From Hymenopus coronatus (taxonomy: Eukaryota > Arthropoda > Insecta > Mantodea > Hymenopodidae), in assembly GCA_030762935.1 (NCBI GenBank), contig CM060897.1, positions 115,788,676 to 115,852,675 on the forward strand: a stretch of DNA of 64,000 bases. Direction: 5' to 3'. Positions 10,845 to 22,004 of this stretch are shown here, one piece after another (position 1 is the first letter of the stretch; every line of letters begins with the position of its first letter). Under the pieces are notes generated by a model. It was not told the DNA's origin and did no database searches. It saw only the letters and a list, made by a program, of their open reading frames with translations. Made by a program: the position numbers and the translations under genes.

Positions 10845-11175
10845 CGGTACCAAGATTTCACCGGAAATACGTGTATATCATGAATTTTGTGGTCTTATAA
10901 CTCCTTTTAACTCTGTGAAAAATATGGGATATTGTTAGAACAAAGCATTTATATAAAACACATTCTGCTTTGGAGATAACCATTTCCAAAGTGTTCTTTG
11001 ATATTGGTTTGAAATTTCTCAAACTTACACTTTTCTAAAATGGGAAGTAGCCTTTTTCTCCTCGTTATAGAAATACAAGATAATTTCTAAGTTATCACAT
11101 ATCAAAAAGCTCTTAAAAGCTATGCCTTTTGCTTTAATGTCACCTTATTTCCGTTATATCTTCAAGGAAATATAC
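10845..11175 (-). repeat. Family H copy, heavily diverged
   Basis: Starts at CGGTACCAAGATTTCACCGG without a hairpin and keeps ATTGGTTTGAAATTTCTCAA and CCTTATTTCCG in order. It is old and deleted internally. Confidence 0.5.
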
Positions 11176-12660
11176 AATAAAACTATTTCTAACTACAAAT
11201 TAGATAACAAAATAAACTTTCGCAACTATAGCAAGGAAACACATGATCACATTATTTTTAAAAATAAATTAGATAGCAAAATACAGCTTTGTAACGATAT
11301 CATGCTGATGAATGGGTAGGAAAAGTCAGTATAATGTAACAGATAGTACGTTTTTAAAGCTCAAAAGTTGCGTGAAATTTCGGCAAAACGTGAGCTACAA
11401 GACAACGCGGCCAATACCGGAAGCTGAACCAATTTATTAGACAACAGTCGTGGAAGCCTACGCATTTGGACCGTAAATGTATTATTCATTTTATATATGT
11501 ATTTGTAGTGTTATGAGAGTCAGGGTGTACTTATCCTAATTAAATGAACTTATTAAACACAACCAGTTACAGTGTATGAATGAAGAAGGCACCAAAACAG
11601 CCATTATATAACGTTGAGGAACATTAATAGAAGTGTTTTTTCCTGGTGGCTAATAATAATATATAATATAATTAATAATATTAATTGATTTTATTTTGGT
11701 TTAATTTTCAATTATTTACAAAACTATGTTCCGTTACTTTAACTATATTACTTATCCTACTGTACAATTAGGTTTAATTAAGGTAAAAAATACTACGATA
11801 TACAGATAATTTCATGATTTACAGCTTAATAGATTATTCATTTTTATGCAGTATGAAGCAATTGAATCACTCCTATAATACTAAAATGAGTTACTCTCAA
11901 ATGGGGACTTAGTAATACAAAGCAGCACAAATAGCTCTAAGTATGTAAAAGGTACATTGATAAGAGACTCCAATGATTGAATTATATCTTTACCCTCCTG
12001 CGTAATAGAGGTAGTGATTCCCTTTCTTTACGTAACTTCAACATTCTTTGATCTCCGAAAATACCAATCCGATTAAGAGAGCTTTCAAAGCGTCTCATTG
12101 GGATTGCTTAACAGATAAAGAATTAAAATATGGTCGTAAAGTACACAGCTGATCCTTTAGGATTACTTTCTTTTGATGAGTTATAAATCTCTCTGTTTAA
12201 TCTGACGATTCATAGGACTTAAATCTCAAGTTTTTTTTGTAACTGCTTTTCTATTTGTACACTAAGAGCTAAAAGGAATGAAGATATGAACAATTGAACA
12301 TCTTAATATTTTTAAATTTACCTACCGAGTCAAAGGCTTTGCTGTTAAAGTGATTTACCTTTGTTTTTCAATCGTGTTAGTTAAAACGTTGAACCTGTGT
12401 AGAAGTATTTCAATAATATGGGAGCTAGCAGAAGTACTAATACTTTTAGGTTCTTAACGTCCATCTTTCTTGCTCAAGCATCCTCGCTAAAGTGCCTAGG
12501 TATGATACTTCGTGGCGCAGGGGATCGAGGGGTTGATTCGCTCCGCGGGTAAGGGTGTTTGTGTACTTCAAAATCTTTTTATGTTTATAAGTAGATAAAA
12601 GTGGAAATCAAACAACAGAAGCTTAAGGAAAAGAAAGGAAAAATAATTCCACAGAAATAT
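11176..12660. other. Long AT-rich interval without recognised features
   Basis: Includes a simple AT-rich stretch at 11650-11700. The 65-residue ORF at 11122-11319 is low-complexity, N/K-rich and starts inside an H remnant. A GC-richer island at 12510-12555 has no convincing tRNA boxes. Confidence 0.45.
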
Positions 12661-12664
12661 TCTT

Positions 12665-13122
12665 ACATTTTCTAGCGTATATGTATAACGTGCATATTAA
12701 ATGCACTGAAAAAATTGATACTATATTTCGCCGAAAGTAAAGGTTTTGAGACCCCTTAAATCGAAAATTAGCATTTTTAGAAAAAGGTCAGTGTCTCAGC
12801 CTATCTGTGTGTTCGTGTGCATCTAAGGATAGTATAATCAAAAACGAAAAGTCCATTAAATACCTAACTTGATCTGTAAATTTAGTATCTTCTTTGAAAC
12901 ACAAATATTTTTAAGAAGTTCCCCCTACCCTTAACTATTCTTTAAGTAGAAAATTTGGTCTTAACGCTTTTAACTAAAATACCGTCTATTAAAGACATTT
13001 ATTTAAGAAATAAAATTAATTATATATATATAATATTTTTTAATTTTCTGGGAAGAGCCTCTGAAGTTCTTCCTTCTGGATAAATTTTGCATAGCTGGTA
13101 AACCGCAAGAAACAGTCAAACA
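12665..13122 (-). repeat. Family H copy, 5' truncated
   Basis: Starts ACATTTTCTAGCG with a decayed hairpin, keeps AGAAAAAGGTCAGTGTCTCA and TTTTCTGGGAAGAGCC, and stops at AAACCGCAAGAAACAG. There the next copy begins in the opposite orientation. Confidence 0.8.
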
Positions 13123-13134
13123 GTTAAACAAAAA

Positions 13135-13651
13135 TCTGATGTGTTCCAATCACATAACTTTCTCCATATCTCTGTAACATATTGTAGTTAAAAACGTATT
13201 TTCCTATTTACTTCATGCTAATTGAGATAGACATTATCAGAAATGGCGATATTACTTACCTTCCTATAGTTGGAAAGTAAATAAGGGCATACACTGGGCT
13301 AAAACGATATTTAAATCTTTTAAAAACAGGTTGCTATGGGATTGAAATCCGTTTCTTTGCATGATCAGGAGTTGACAGGCCCCAGTATGAGTAAAGTTTA
13401 AGTATTTTAAAACTCAAATCAATTATAGGAAATATTTCGGAAATGGTCAACCCCACGAAAAAAATGTATATGACAGAAATTATGTTTGTAACGAGATCTA
13501 CATATTATGTGTAGTAAGATTTTGTCTATCTCTTATGATATACCGGTTATGCAATATTTAGCAAAATTCATTCTGAAAAAATAGCGCTTCAGAGGCTATT
13601 CTCAGATAAACGAATATATACAGTTTATTTGCCATGTAAATATATTTAATA
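13135..13651 (+). repeat. Family H copy, left part (interrupted by a mariner)
   Basis: Starts TCTGATGTGTTCCAATCACA and runs to GTAAATATATTTAATA, where a mariner with a TA target starts. The copy resumes at 15658 in register (GTTTAATCAAAATCGTTAG). Confidence 0.95.
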
Positions 13652-13734
13652 TACTAGGGTGATCTGAAAAGTTCTCGGCCTAATAGTGAAAATCGGCAAT
13701 TCATGCTTTCGAAGTAGTTTTATTTGTCAACATA

Positions 13735-15476
13735 ATCTGCTCTGATATCAATATATTTTGTCCAGCGACGTTCCAATGCCATTAGCACCTCTCTGTAGTG
13801 TTCCTCTGGAAGTGCTGCAAAGTACCCATTTACAGCCGCAATTGCTTCTTCATTGGACGAAATGCGCCTACCAGCGAGGAATTTCTTTAGTTTTGGAAAC
13901 AGATGGATTCCGAGGGTGACAAATCTGGAGGATAGGCTGCATTTTCCAGCACTTCATAGTGCAGATCTCTCAATTTCCTCATTGCTAAAACACTTTTGTG
14001 GGACGGTGCATTGTCCTGATGGAAAACAATTTGTACTTTCTCTATACGTACTATGTACATAGTGTATAGAGAAGGTATTGTAATGCACCCAAAAATTCGA
14101 TACCGAGGTTTCACCGGAAATACATATTTTGAGACGCTCTGAATCCAAAAATCTGTCTGTCTGTATGTGTGTGTCTGTGGGCAGTATAGCTCAAAAACGA
14201 AAATTCCGTTAAAAACCAAACTTGGTATTTAGGTTTGGTATTTTTCAAGGATGCGACAGGAAGATTTTCAAGAACATCCATTACCCCCAACTACATGGAA
14301 CTTTTTTCGAAAATTTTGATTTTCTTAAAAATGGCTCTAACAATATTGATTAAAATAACGTATATTAAAGATATTTACCTGACAAATAAAATATACAAAT
14401 ATATTTTGAATTTTCTGGGAATAGTCTCTGAAGACTCTATATTCTGGATGAATTTTACGGAATTTGCATAACTACTAAAAAAAAAAAAAAAAAGAGATGG
14501 ACAAAAACTTTCCACACAAAAAATCTAGAGCACTTTAAAACACACAATTTATATAATATTTATCTTTTTCGTGGAGTTGATCGTTTTTGAGATATTCCTT
14601 GTTATTAGTTTTAGCTTTGAAAAACTTATACTTTTCTCATACAGGAATTTGTCAACTCCTGTCCATACATCAAAAGAACTTCAGTCAAGTAGCAACCAGC
14701 TTTTGACTATTACTTTAATTTATGGTACTCCCTTATTTCATTACTACTTACATGGAGCAAGTAATAAGACTATTTCTGCTAATTTTTCTCAATTAGCATG
14801 AAGTAAATAGAAGAATAAGCTTTTAAATAATATTTTTTGTAGAGAATGTAGAGAAAGTCATGTGAATGGAATACATCAGATTTTTTTCTTTTTTAACCAG
14901 GTTCTGTTCTATTCTCTCCTTCTTTGAAGCTGACGAACCAGCTTCTGTCCACTGCCTGGACTGCTGCTTGGATTCGGGTGTGTAGTGGTGAATCCATGTT
15001 TCAGCCATTGTGACGTATCGGCACAAAAAGTCACTTCTGTTCTTCTGAAAATGCGCCAAGCACTTTTCAGAAAGTGTCGTGCGAATGCGTTTGTTATCCA
15101 CAGTGAGAATACGCGGCACCCATCTTGCGCAAAGCCTTTTCATGTTTAATTCCTGATGCAAGATATGACCAATTCGTTCCTTTGAAATTCCAAGAGAATT
15201 AGTAATTTCACGCACCTTTGTATGCCGATCTTCTAAAATCATGTCATGCACTTTTTCAAAAATTTCCGGTGTGGTTAAAGTTTTTTGACGTCCTCCTCGT
15301 GGATTGTCTTGGACGCTTTCACGGCCACGTTTAAAATTGGCCTCCCATTTCTTCACAGTAGAAACTGAAGGTGAAGAGTCACCATACTCATTTACAATCC
15401 GCAAATGAATTTATGTAGGTGTTAAACTTTCTTCTACGAAGAATTTTATCACAGCACGATACTCAAATTTCTCCAT
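13735..15476 (-). pseudogene. Mariner (DD34D) transposase pseudogene, split by an H copy
   Basis: DNA transposase that would cut and paste its own element at TA sites. The minus-strand start is MEKFEYRAVIKFF at 15476. A TAA stop follows at codon 22, then the HTH region continues (MRIVNEYGDSSPS from 15404, GRPK-type linker as GGRQKTLTTPE, LCARWVPR, then TWIHHYTPESKQQS). The first catalytic block reads VTMAETWIHHY where VTVDETW is expected, so the first Asp is Ala. After the nested insertion the gene resumes at about 14033 with VFHQDNAPSHKS (second Asp kept) and YPPDLSPSES, then in another frame LKKFLAGRRISSNEE and RADYVDK. About 50 residues are missing at the insertion point. Clearly inactive. 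Confidence 0.92.
14034..14881 (-). repeat. Family H copy nested in the mariner transposase
   Basis: Starts TACTTTCTCTATACG with intact ACTATGTACATAGT and ends GAATACATCAGATTTTTT. Because it sits inside known mariner coding sequence, it fixes both element ends to within a few bases. It is the youngest layer of the nest. An A17 run at 14477-14493 replaces part of the block around the AAACCGTAAGAG motif. Confidence 0.95.
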
Positions 15477-15657
15477 TTTCAAAGCAAGGCGCACTTCCAC
15501 TGCTTCAAACAACTGCCTACTGTTGACTATTGCCTGGAAAGACTTGTAATTTTACATATGGTCTGGTAACATGTGCGCCAACTTAAGGAAAAATATTAAT
15601 AAAGTAGTGCCGTGATCTCTGGGTGAGGCCGAGAACTTTTTTTAGACCACCCTCGTA

Positions 15658-15765
15658 CTAGTTTAATCAAAATCGTTAGCCATTTTTGAGAAAAATCAAA
15701 ATTTAAGAAAAAGAAGTCTACAAAGCGTAGTTGTAATATTCTTGAAAAATTTTTGTTGCATTTTT
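15658..15765 (+). repeat. Family H copy, right part after the mariner
   Basis: Resumes with TTTAATCAAAATCGTTAG and continues through a decayed TCTTGAAAA / GTTGCAT block. There it is replaced by an inverted H fragment. The 3' hairpin is lost. Confidence 0.85.
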
Positions 15766-15825
15766 GTAAGAAGTTTGTTTGTAGAGCAGCTAAAGAAAGA
15801 CATATATTTGTAAGACATCTGATTT
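15766..15825 (-). repeat. Family H 5'-end fragment
   Basis: GTAAGAAGTTTGTTTGTAGA, then GCAGCTAAAGAAAGA and CATCTGATTTTT: the inverted 5' terminus of variant II. Confidence 0.75.
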
Positions 15826-16133
15826 TTATTGGTTTCAGTTTTAAAATACTTTAACTTTTATTCGATAGGATGTCAGCCGTTATTCTTTTGTTTTTCTTCT
15901 GGCCAGGCAAAATCAAACATTTCCCTGACAATAGCATAGCAACAGCTTAAAAAAAAATTTGACTATCACTTTGGCTTAGTATATTTCGCTTAGTGCCCTT
16001 CTACTTATAAGGAACTAAGTAATAAGAAAAATGTTTATCCCGATTAGCATGATGTAAAAATAAGAATAATGTTTGGTGAGAAGTTTTTTGAAAAGTTGGA
16101 GAAAGTCGTGTGACTGTAATACATCAGATTTTT
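15826..16133 (-). repeat. Family H 5' half
   Basis: Starts at TTTCAGTTTTAAAATACTTT and runs through CCTTCTACTTATAAGGAACT and CCGATTAGCATGATG to AATACATCAGATTTTTTT. It is variant II and lacks the 3' half. Confidence 0.85.
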
Positions 16134-16520
16134 TTTAAGATCTGCAAATAAGTAACAAGAGCTAGGTAAAGGATTCCCAGGTGAGCTCAAAGGCCACGGC
16201 AATAAGCCATCGCAGTCAACTCAGAAGCAAGTATTCTCAGATAAAGCAGATAAAAATGTGTTCTTTTTCTTCCAACAATTTTTAATGTTAAACAAGTGCT
16301 TATATAAATAATGTTTATAACGCGATTGCGATTACTTCGCTAATTATTAACATATTAATAAGAGCGGGGGAGGGGGTGACGTTTGCTTACATGTGAGAAG
16401 AAACCTTACCTTAATTGAAGCTTCTCGAGAGAACTACACATCTCCAAATGTGATTATTATTCCTAAACATATTCCCACAAAAAAGTGTAATTTCATTGTA
16501 CACCATCCAAGCCTAATAAC
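16134..16520. other. Spacer, nothing recognised
   Basis: No coding or repeat signal apart from a G-rich run near 16363-16376. Confidence 0.45.
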
Positions 16521-16526
16521 TGCCAT

Positions 16527-16570
16527 TCTTTACTTTCTATACACGTACTATGTAATAGAGAAGGGGGGGG
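16527..16570 (-). repeat. Solo family H terminal hairpin
   Basis: TTTACTTTCTATACACGTAC, then TATGTAATAGAGAAG and a G-run. Only the terminal hairpin is present, with no following H body. Confidence 0.7.
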
Positions 16571-16744
16571 GATAAGATCAACTAAACAAAAGTGACTACA
16601 ATGTTCTACATACATATACATTATGTCATACTTAGGTCACGTTTGTGCTATGGTTTTATATATGGTGTATATATTATGTGTATATATCTCTTTTAAGTGT
16701 AATTATCTAATGCATTTATGAAGGTGTACTCTGTGCTATAAATT

Positions 16745-17022
16745 TTAATTGCTATATTTAAATATTTTTGTATTTTTATTTTCGGGTTCACTCTTAATCC
16801 TTTACTGTTGTTTAATATTGCTTTTGACTGTGTATTTCCTTTGTCTTTTTATTTTCGTGTTTACTCTTTTAACTCTTTGTTATTGTTGTTGTTGTTTTAA
16901 TATTGCTTGTAATATGTATTACAAAAGCACGCACGGTCTGTGGACCCGTGCGATTGTTGAAATTCTATGTATGATATTACTATGTTAATAAATACACTTA
17001 TTCATTCATTCATTCATTCATG
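16745..17022 (+). mobile_element. Non-LTR retrotransposon 3' tail ending in (ATTC)n
   Basis: Contains the stem CACGGTCTGTGGACCCGTGC, an AATAAA-like motif and a tail of ATTC repeats (about 17000-17022). This is typical of the 3' UTR of several LINE clades. It ends in the middle of the terminal hairpin of the H copy at 17023, so it appears to have inserted there. No ORF remains. Confidence 0.55.
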
Positions 17023-17867
17023 TACATAGTGTATGTATATTGTACTCCACCAAAAAATTCGATACCGAGATTTTACCATAAATATATGCTTTAGGGTCCC
17101 CTGTATCCAAAAAAAGTATTTTAAGAAAAAGGTCCGTGTGTGTATGTCGGTGTGTCCATGTGTTTTTAAACACGATAACTCAGAAACGAAAAGTCGGTAA
17201 AATACCAAACTTGGTATTTAAGTTTTTTATCTTTCAGGGATGCGACACGAAAATGTTGAGAAAAATTGTCTCACCCTAAACTACCCTTTTAATGGAACAT
17301 TTTCAAAAATTTTTGCTTTCTAAAAATGGCTCTAACGATTTTGATTAAATTATCGCATATTAAAGATAATTACCTGACAAATAAAATATATATCTTGAAT
17401 TTTCTGGGAATAGCCTCTGAAGACTACTTTATGCTGGATGAATTTTACGAAATTTTGCATAACTACTAAACCGTAAGAGATAGACAAAAACTTACCACAC
17501 AAAAAAGTAGAACACCTTAAAACACACATTATATGTTATATGCATTTGTTTCGTGGAATTGATCGTTTTTGAGATATTCCTTGTTTTTGGTTTCAGCTTT
17601 AAAAAGCATACTTTTCTCATCCAGGAATTTGTCAACTCATGTCCATACAAACAAAGGAACTTCAGTCACATAGCAACCAGCTTTTGGTTATCACTTTAGC
17701 CTATTGTGCTCCCTTATTTCGCTGCTACTTACAAGGAACCAAGTAAGAATACTATTTCTTCTAGTTTTTTCTCGATTAGCTAGAAGTGAATAGAAGCATA
17801 AGCTTTTTAACAATATTTATTTGCAGAGGTGTAGAGAAAGTCATGTGAATGGAATACATCCGATTTT
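17023..17867 (-). repeat. Family H copy, hairpin cut by a LINE tail
   Basis: Begins TGTACATAGTGTATGTATAT, the second half of the hairpin, then is complete to GAATACATCCGATTTTTT. It contains CAAACTTGGTATTTAAG and TCTCGATTAGCTAG. Confidence 0.92.
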
Positions 17868-17869
17868 TT

Positions 17870-17995
17870 GCATTTATCACATAGTTCTTTCAAATTCTTA
17901 AAACAATAATTCGTTGTGTTTTGAAAATGGTTTTGGTTTTTTTCTTATAGCCCAGAAAAGAGCCAACCGTACTGGAAGGACTATGTGATAAATGC
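17870..17995. mobile_element. 126-bp element with 16-22-bp TIRs (MITE-like)
   Basis: GCATTTATCACATAGT at 17870-17885 is an exact inverse of 17980-17995. The repeat extends with mismatches to about 22 bp. The inside is non-coding. It abuts the outer end of an H copy. The superfamily is not recognised. Confidence 0.5.
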
Positions 17996-18380
17996 GAGAA
18001 AATTATTGTTTTTATTTGTGGATGGTGTACAGTGAAATTATGTTTCACACACTTACCTTAGGAACTTACTGTAAATATCAACAAGAATATAGATGAGAAG
18101 GAAGGTTCATATCACTTAAGATTTTATCACAGCTTTGTTTACCACCAGTGAAAATCACAAAGAAACCTCTTTGAATGTGGTGAGGTATCTGAGGTTTAGA
18201 ATCCAGCGCCTCTTTATTACGCAGGTCTGACCCTACTTCATCTACATCTCACTTAATCTCAATCTAGCATACTTCATGCAAAAGTGAAGTGTAGATAAAA
18301 GTCATCCATAATTTACGTCTCTACAGGTATGGGTTACTCAGCAATAAGCTAAATCAATATGTACTGAACACCATGTTAAT
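17996..18380. other. Spacer, nothing recognised
   Basis: No coding or repeat signal was seen. Confidence 0.45.
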
Positions 18381-18385
18381 AAAAA

Positions 18386-19221
18386 TTTGACGTGTTCTAT
18401 TCACATGATTTTCTCTACATCTCTGCAACAAATTATGGTTAAAAAGCTTATGCTTGTTTTTACTTCATGCTAACCGAGCAAAAATTAGCAGAAATAATCT
18501 TATTTATTGCTTCCATGTTGGCAGAAGGGAGTAGCATAGGCTTAAATATTACTAAAAAGCTGGTTGCTATGTGAGTGAAGTTGCTTTGTTTATATGGAAA
18601 GGAGTTGATAAATTCCCGTATGAGAAAAATACGTTTTTAAAGCTGAAAATAATAACAAAGAATATCTTAAAATGATCCACTCCAAGTAAAAACATATGCA
18701 ACATAAAGTGGGTGTTCTAACGAGCTCTAAATTTTCTGCTAAGTAAGTTTTTGTCTATCTCTTATGCAAAATTCCTAACATTTATGCAGAATAAAGTAGT
18801 CTTCAGAGACTATTCCCAGAAAATTTAAGATATACATTTTATTTGTCTGGTAAATATCTTTAGTATACAATGTTTTAATCAAATCGTTAGAGTCATTTTT
18901 AAAAAAATCAACATTTTCGAACTTTTTTTCATATAAAAGGTAATTGGGGATGGGGGATTTTCTTGAAAATCTTCCGTGTTGCATCCTTGGAAGATACTCA
19001 ACTAAAATACCAAGTTTGGTATTTAACGGACTTTTCGTTTTGGAGCTATGCTGTCTACAGACACACGCGCACACACACGCGAACCTTTTTCCAAAAATGC
19101 TTCTTTTGAATTCAGGGGGACCCAAAACATGTATTTGTTGTGAAATCGGAGTATCGAATTTTTGGATGCATTACAATACCTTGTCTATACACTATGCACA
19201 TGATACGTGCAGAAGAAGTAA
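18386..19221 (+). repeat. Family H full-length copy
   Basis: Starts TTTGACGTGTTCTATTCACA after an A-run and ends GATACGTGCAGAAGAAGTAA. It includes the internal near-palindrome (AAATACCAAGTTTGGTATTT) at about 19004-19023 and a (CA) tract at 19061-19078. Confidence 0.93.
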
Positions 19222-20450
19222 AAAGAAGTCCTCGAAGCGACAAAGGTATCTTTTTCGACAATTGTATTTTATTCACTTTTCATTCATGCTGTGATCGTCG
19301 AAAGTTGAATTTTCAGACTTCAATGCGGTAACTTAATATACCCACGTGTTTTCCCTATTGCCCTGCCTTCATACATGTACTCTACGCATATAGATGCACT
19401 GTCTCATAACGAGTGCATTTTTTTTTAATTTGAGCGCCTCTATCAGTTTACAGAGCCAATGCAAACCAAAATACTATAGAATTTAAAATATTTTTATAAT
19501 AGATCGATATACTTAGGTTCCAAACTTCAACAAATATATCGGTTTTTCCACTTGGAAAACTTATCTATCAATAAATTAGAAGTATACACGTTTGCTTAAT
19601 AATAGGCATGCCCAATTTTAAAGCTTGCTTCTTGCAAAGTTTTTCAGCATTTTTACATACTTCAAATGCTCCACATGATGTAAAATTATATGTAAATTTG
19701 ACAAATTGTGGAACCTCTTTCTGGTAAAACACTTCCCTTAGAGCAGCAAATTACATGGTTGGTTTTATTTCACATTGCATTGTAATATATGCCGCCGTCT
19801 TTCGATTGGTGCAATATCATTAAAATTTCACAACCAAATGCTTTATAAAACACAAATTGTAAATGCTGTAAATCAATAGCAAAATACGCCTATATCAACT
19901 GACAAACATTTGTCCGAAAATCAACATTTACCTTTACACACCCACATTCAAAGGCATCTGTCTATAATTCTAGAGTAGTATTATCAAGTAAAGTTATTTA
20001 CTTTAGGCCACGCATTTTCAATGCTTTTATTAGCTTACAATGGATATAAGGAAGCATTTATATCTCCTTCAAGATGGAATTTCGCGCTATGTAGGAAGGA
20101 AATTAAAATAGTACAGGCCCAGTAAACGAAAATAATTTCCCTAGAAATGTTTTGTTTAACTTAAATAACAAGTTTGGTATTTTTTTAATTTTATTTATTT
20201 ATTGAAACCATAATTGAAACTAAGGCAAGTATTTTAATAATGAACTAAATAAGAATGAAATTACATTGTAGTTAACTATGTTTTTTATTATTAGTGATTG
20301 GAAGTTGAAAAGCAGAGAGGACGATCCAGCAGAAAAAGCGGGTCCAAGGGAGGTTCATTTGTAGCTTTTTATTTCTTAATGTTACTTAATTTCATTTTCT
20401 TTTGTTTATTTCGTTTCGGGAATGTTGTTCTTTTCTTTGGTTGTGCTTGT
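19222..20450. other. AT-rich interval without recognised features
   Basis: No repeat shared with other parts of the window. AT-rich short stretches only. Confidence 0.45.
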
Positions 20451-20475
20451 AATTTTATTTTTAAATGAGTCCTCC

Positions 20476-20632
20476 TCACAGCAGTGGAAAGCTTAAGCTT
20501 ACAACATGGTCAGTGTCGAGGTGATAGTCAACAGAGGGACCAACAATATTACTTGGTAGCCTCAAACCGTGTGATAAAATTCTCCTATAAATCCGGACTT
20601 CGTCAACCTTCAGCGTTCTTGTCTCATGAAAC
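20476..20632 (-). CDS. Candidate last coding exon of an unidentified gene
   Basis: On the minus strand an acceptor-like AATCAATATTTCAG (ending at 20633) is followed by 157 nt: one base, 51 sense codons and a TGA at 20476-20478. The peptide starts FHETRTLKVDEVRIYRRILS, continues HGLRLPSNIVGPS and ends SLSFPLL. Composition is balanced, unlike the low-complexity shadows around it. An AATAAA motif lies about 17 nt downstream (20454-20459). This would be a partial gene whose upstream exons lie at higher coordinates; none were recognised. The polypyrimidine tract is weak. I do not recognise the family. A chance open stretch or an old retrocopy remain possible. Confidence 0.35.
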
Positions 20633-20822
20633 CTGAAATATTGATTAAACTCATCATGATTATAGTTCCTTTATAGTTAATTATATAGTAATGCGACACA
20701 AATACAAGAATATATAAGAACAGGACTCAAAAGTATCGAAAGCAAATGATTTTAATAATCTATATATCATAGGAAAATATTTAATAGAATAAAACTTGAA
20801 CACAAAATTCTTTCCAAAAAAA

Positions 20823-21629
20823 TTGATGTGCTCCATTCACATGCTTTCTCTACATCTCTGTAGCAAATTATTGTTAATAAGCTTATTCTTATATCTACTT
20901 CATGCAAATCGAGATGAGCATTAGCAGAAACGGTTTTAATACTTAGTTCCTTATAAGTAGAAGGGAAATAAGGGGATACTCTAAGCTAAACTGACAGTCA
21001 AATGCTTTAAAACGTGGTTGTTATGGTATAGAAATCTGATTCTTTGCGTGGTCAGGTGTTGACAAATTCTGTCTGAGAAAAGTATTAAGTATTTTAAAAC
21101 TGATATCAGTAACAAGGAATATCTTAAAGACGGTCATCTCTAGGAAAAAAACTGCATATAATATAAATTGTATATTATAACATCCTATACATTTTTTGTA
21201 TAGTAAGATTTTGTGTATCTCTTACGGTTTAACAGTTATACAAAATTTCAAAAAATTAATCCAAAATAAAGATATCTTCATAGGCTATTCCCAGAAAATT
21301 CAAGATATACATTTTACTTGTCATGTAAATATCTTTATTATACGATATTTTAATCAAAATAGAGCTATTTTTGAGAAAATCAAAATGTTAGACAATTTTT
21401 CAATGTAAAGGGTGGTTGGGAGTAGGGGGATTTTCTTGAAAATTTTCGTGTCGCATCCTTGAACGATACTGCACTTAAATACACACACGGACATTTTTCT
21501 AAAACCTTTTTGTTGGGACTTAGGGGATCCCAAAACATGTATTTCTGGTGAAATCTCGGTATCGAATTTTTGGGTACAGTACAATACCTTCTCTATAAAC
21601 TATACACATAGTATTCGTAGGGAAAGTAA
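20823..21629 (+). repeat. Family H full-length copy
   Basis: Starts TTGATGTGCTCCATTCACAT after an A-run and ends GTATTCGTAGGGAAAGTAA. The (CA) region is reduced to ACACACACGG and the internal near-palindrome is lost. Confidence 0.92.
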
Positions 21630-22000
21630 AAATAGCCAATATAAGCGAATACATTGATTAATGATATAATAAACAGAGTGCGATATACAGTTGTGGATTA
21701 CTTGACGTCAACAAATCTGCTGGAAGATGTCAATGAAGATTGTTGAAACGCGTCCAAGCAACCAACACCAAAAAAGTAAATGAAGCTGTGTCAATAATGG
21801 ACGTCCAAAAATATACACTTTGCATATCGTTGAAAAAAAGCAAATCAGGAAGAGCGGTTTAGTTAATCGAAAGCGAACATTAAATTGCTCACCCCTCCCC
21901 TGTCAGTGACGTCATCAATCTCCATATTGTTGTTAGCTTGTAATCCCTCAAACGACACCCCGTTTGCTCTGTCAAGTAATAATTGTGTTGAACGTGGAGT
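21630..22000. other. Spacer, nothing recognised
   Basis: No coding or repeat signal was seen. Confidence 0.45.
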
Positions 22001-22004
22001 CCAT

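Larger units (their letters stand above)
13654..15655 (-). mobile_element. Mariner transposon with TIRs, itself interrupted by an H copy
   Basis: Left end CTAGGGTGATCTGAAAAGTT and right end (inverted) CGAGGGTGGTCTAAAAAAAG share CGGCCT just inside. TA lies on both sides (13652-13653, 15656-15657). The 2002-bp span minus the nested 848-bp H copy leaves about 1.15 kb, slightly short of a 1.3-kb mariner. The transposase gene is on the minus strand. Confidence 0.92.

Noticed and set aside
13887..14219. A 110-residue minus ORF that looks like a mariner fusion protein
   Set aside because: Its first half is H repeat sequence read through in frame; only the last part is mariner.
18775..19294. Two 116-residue ORFs on opposite strands
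   Set aside because: Both lie wholly in an H copy, with no conservation of the frame in other copies.
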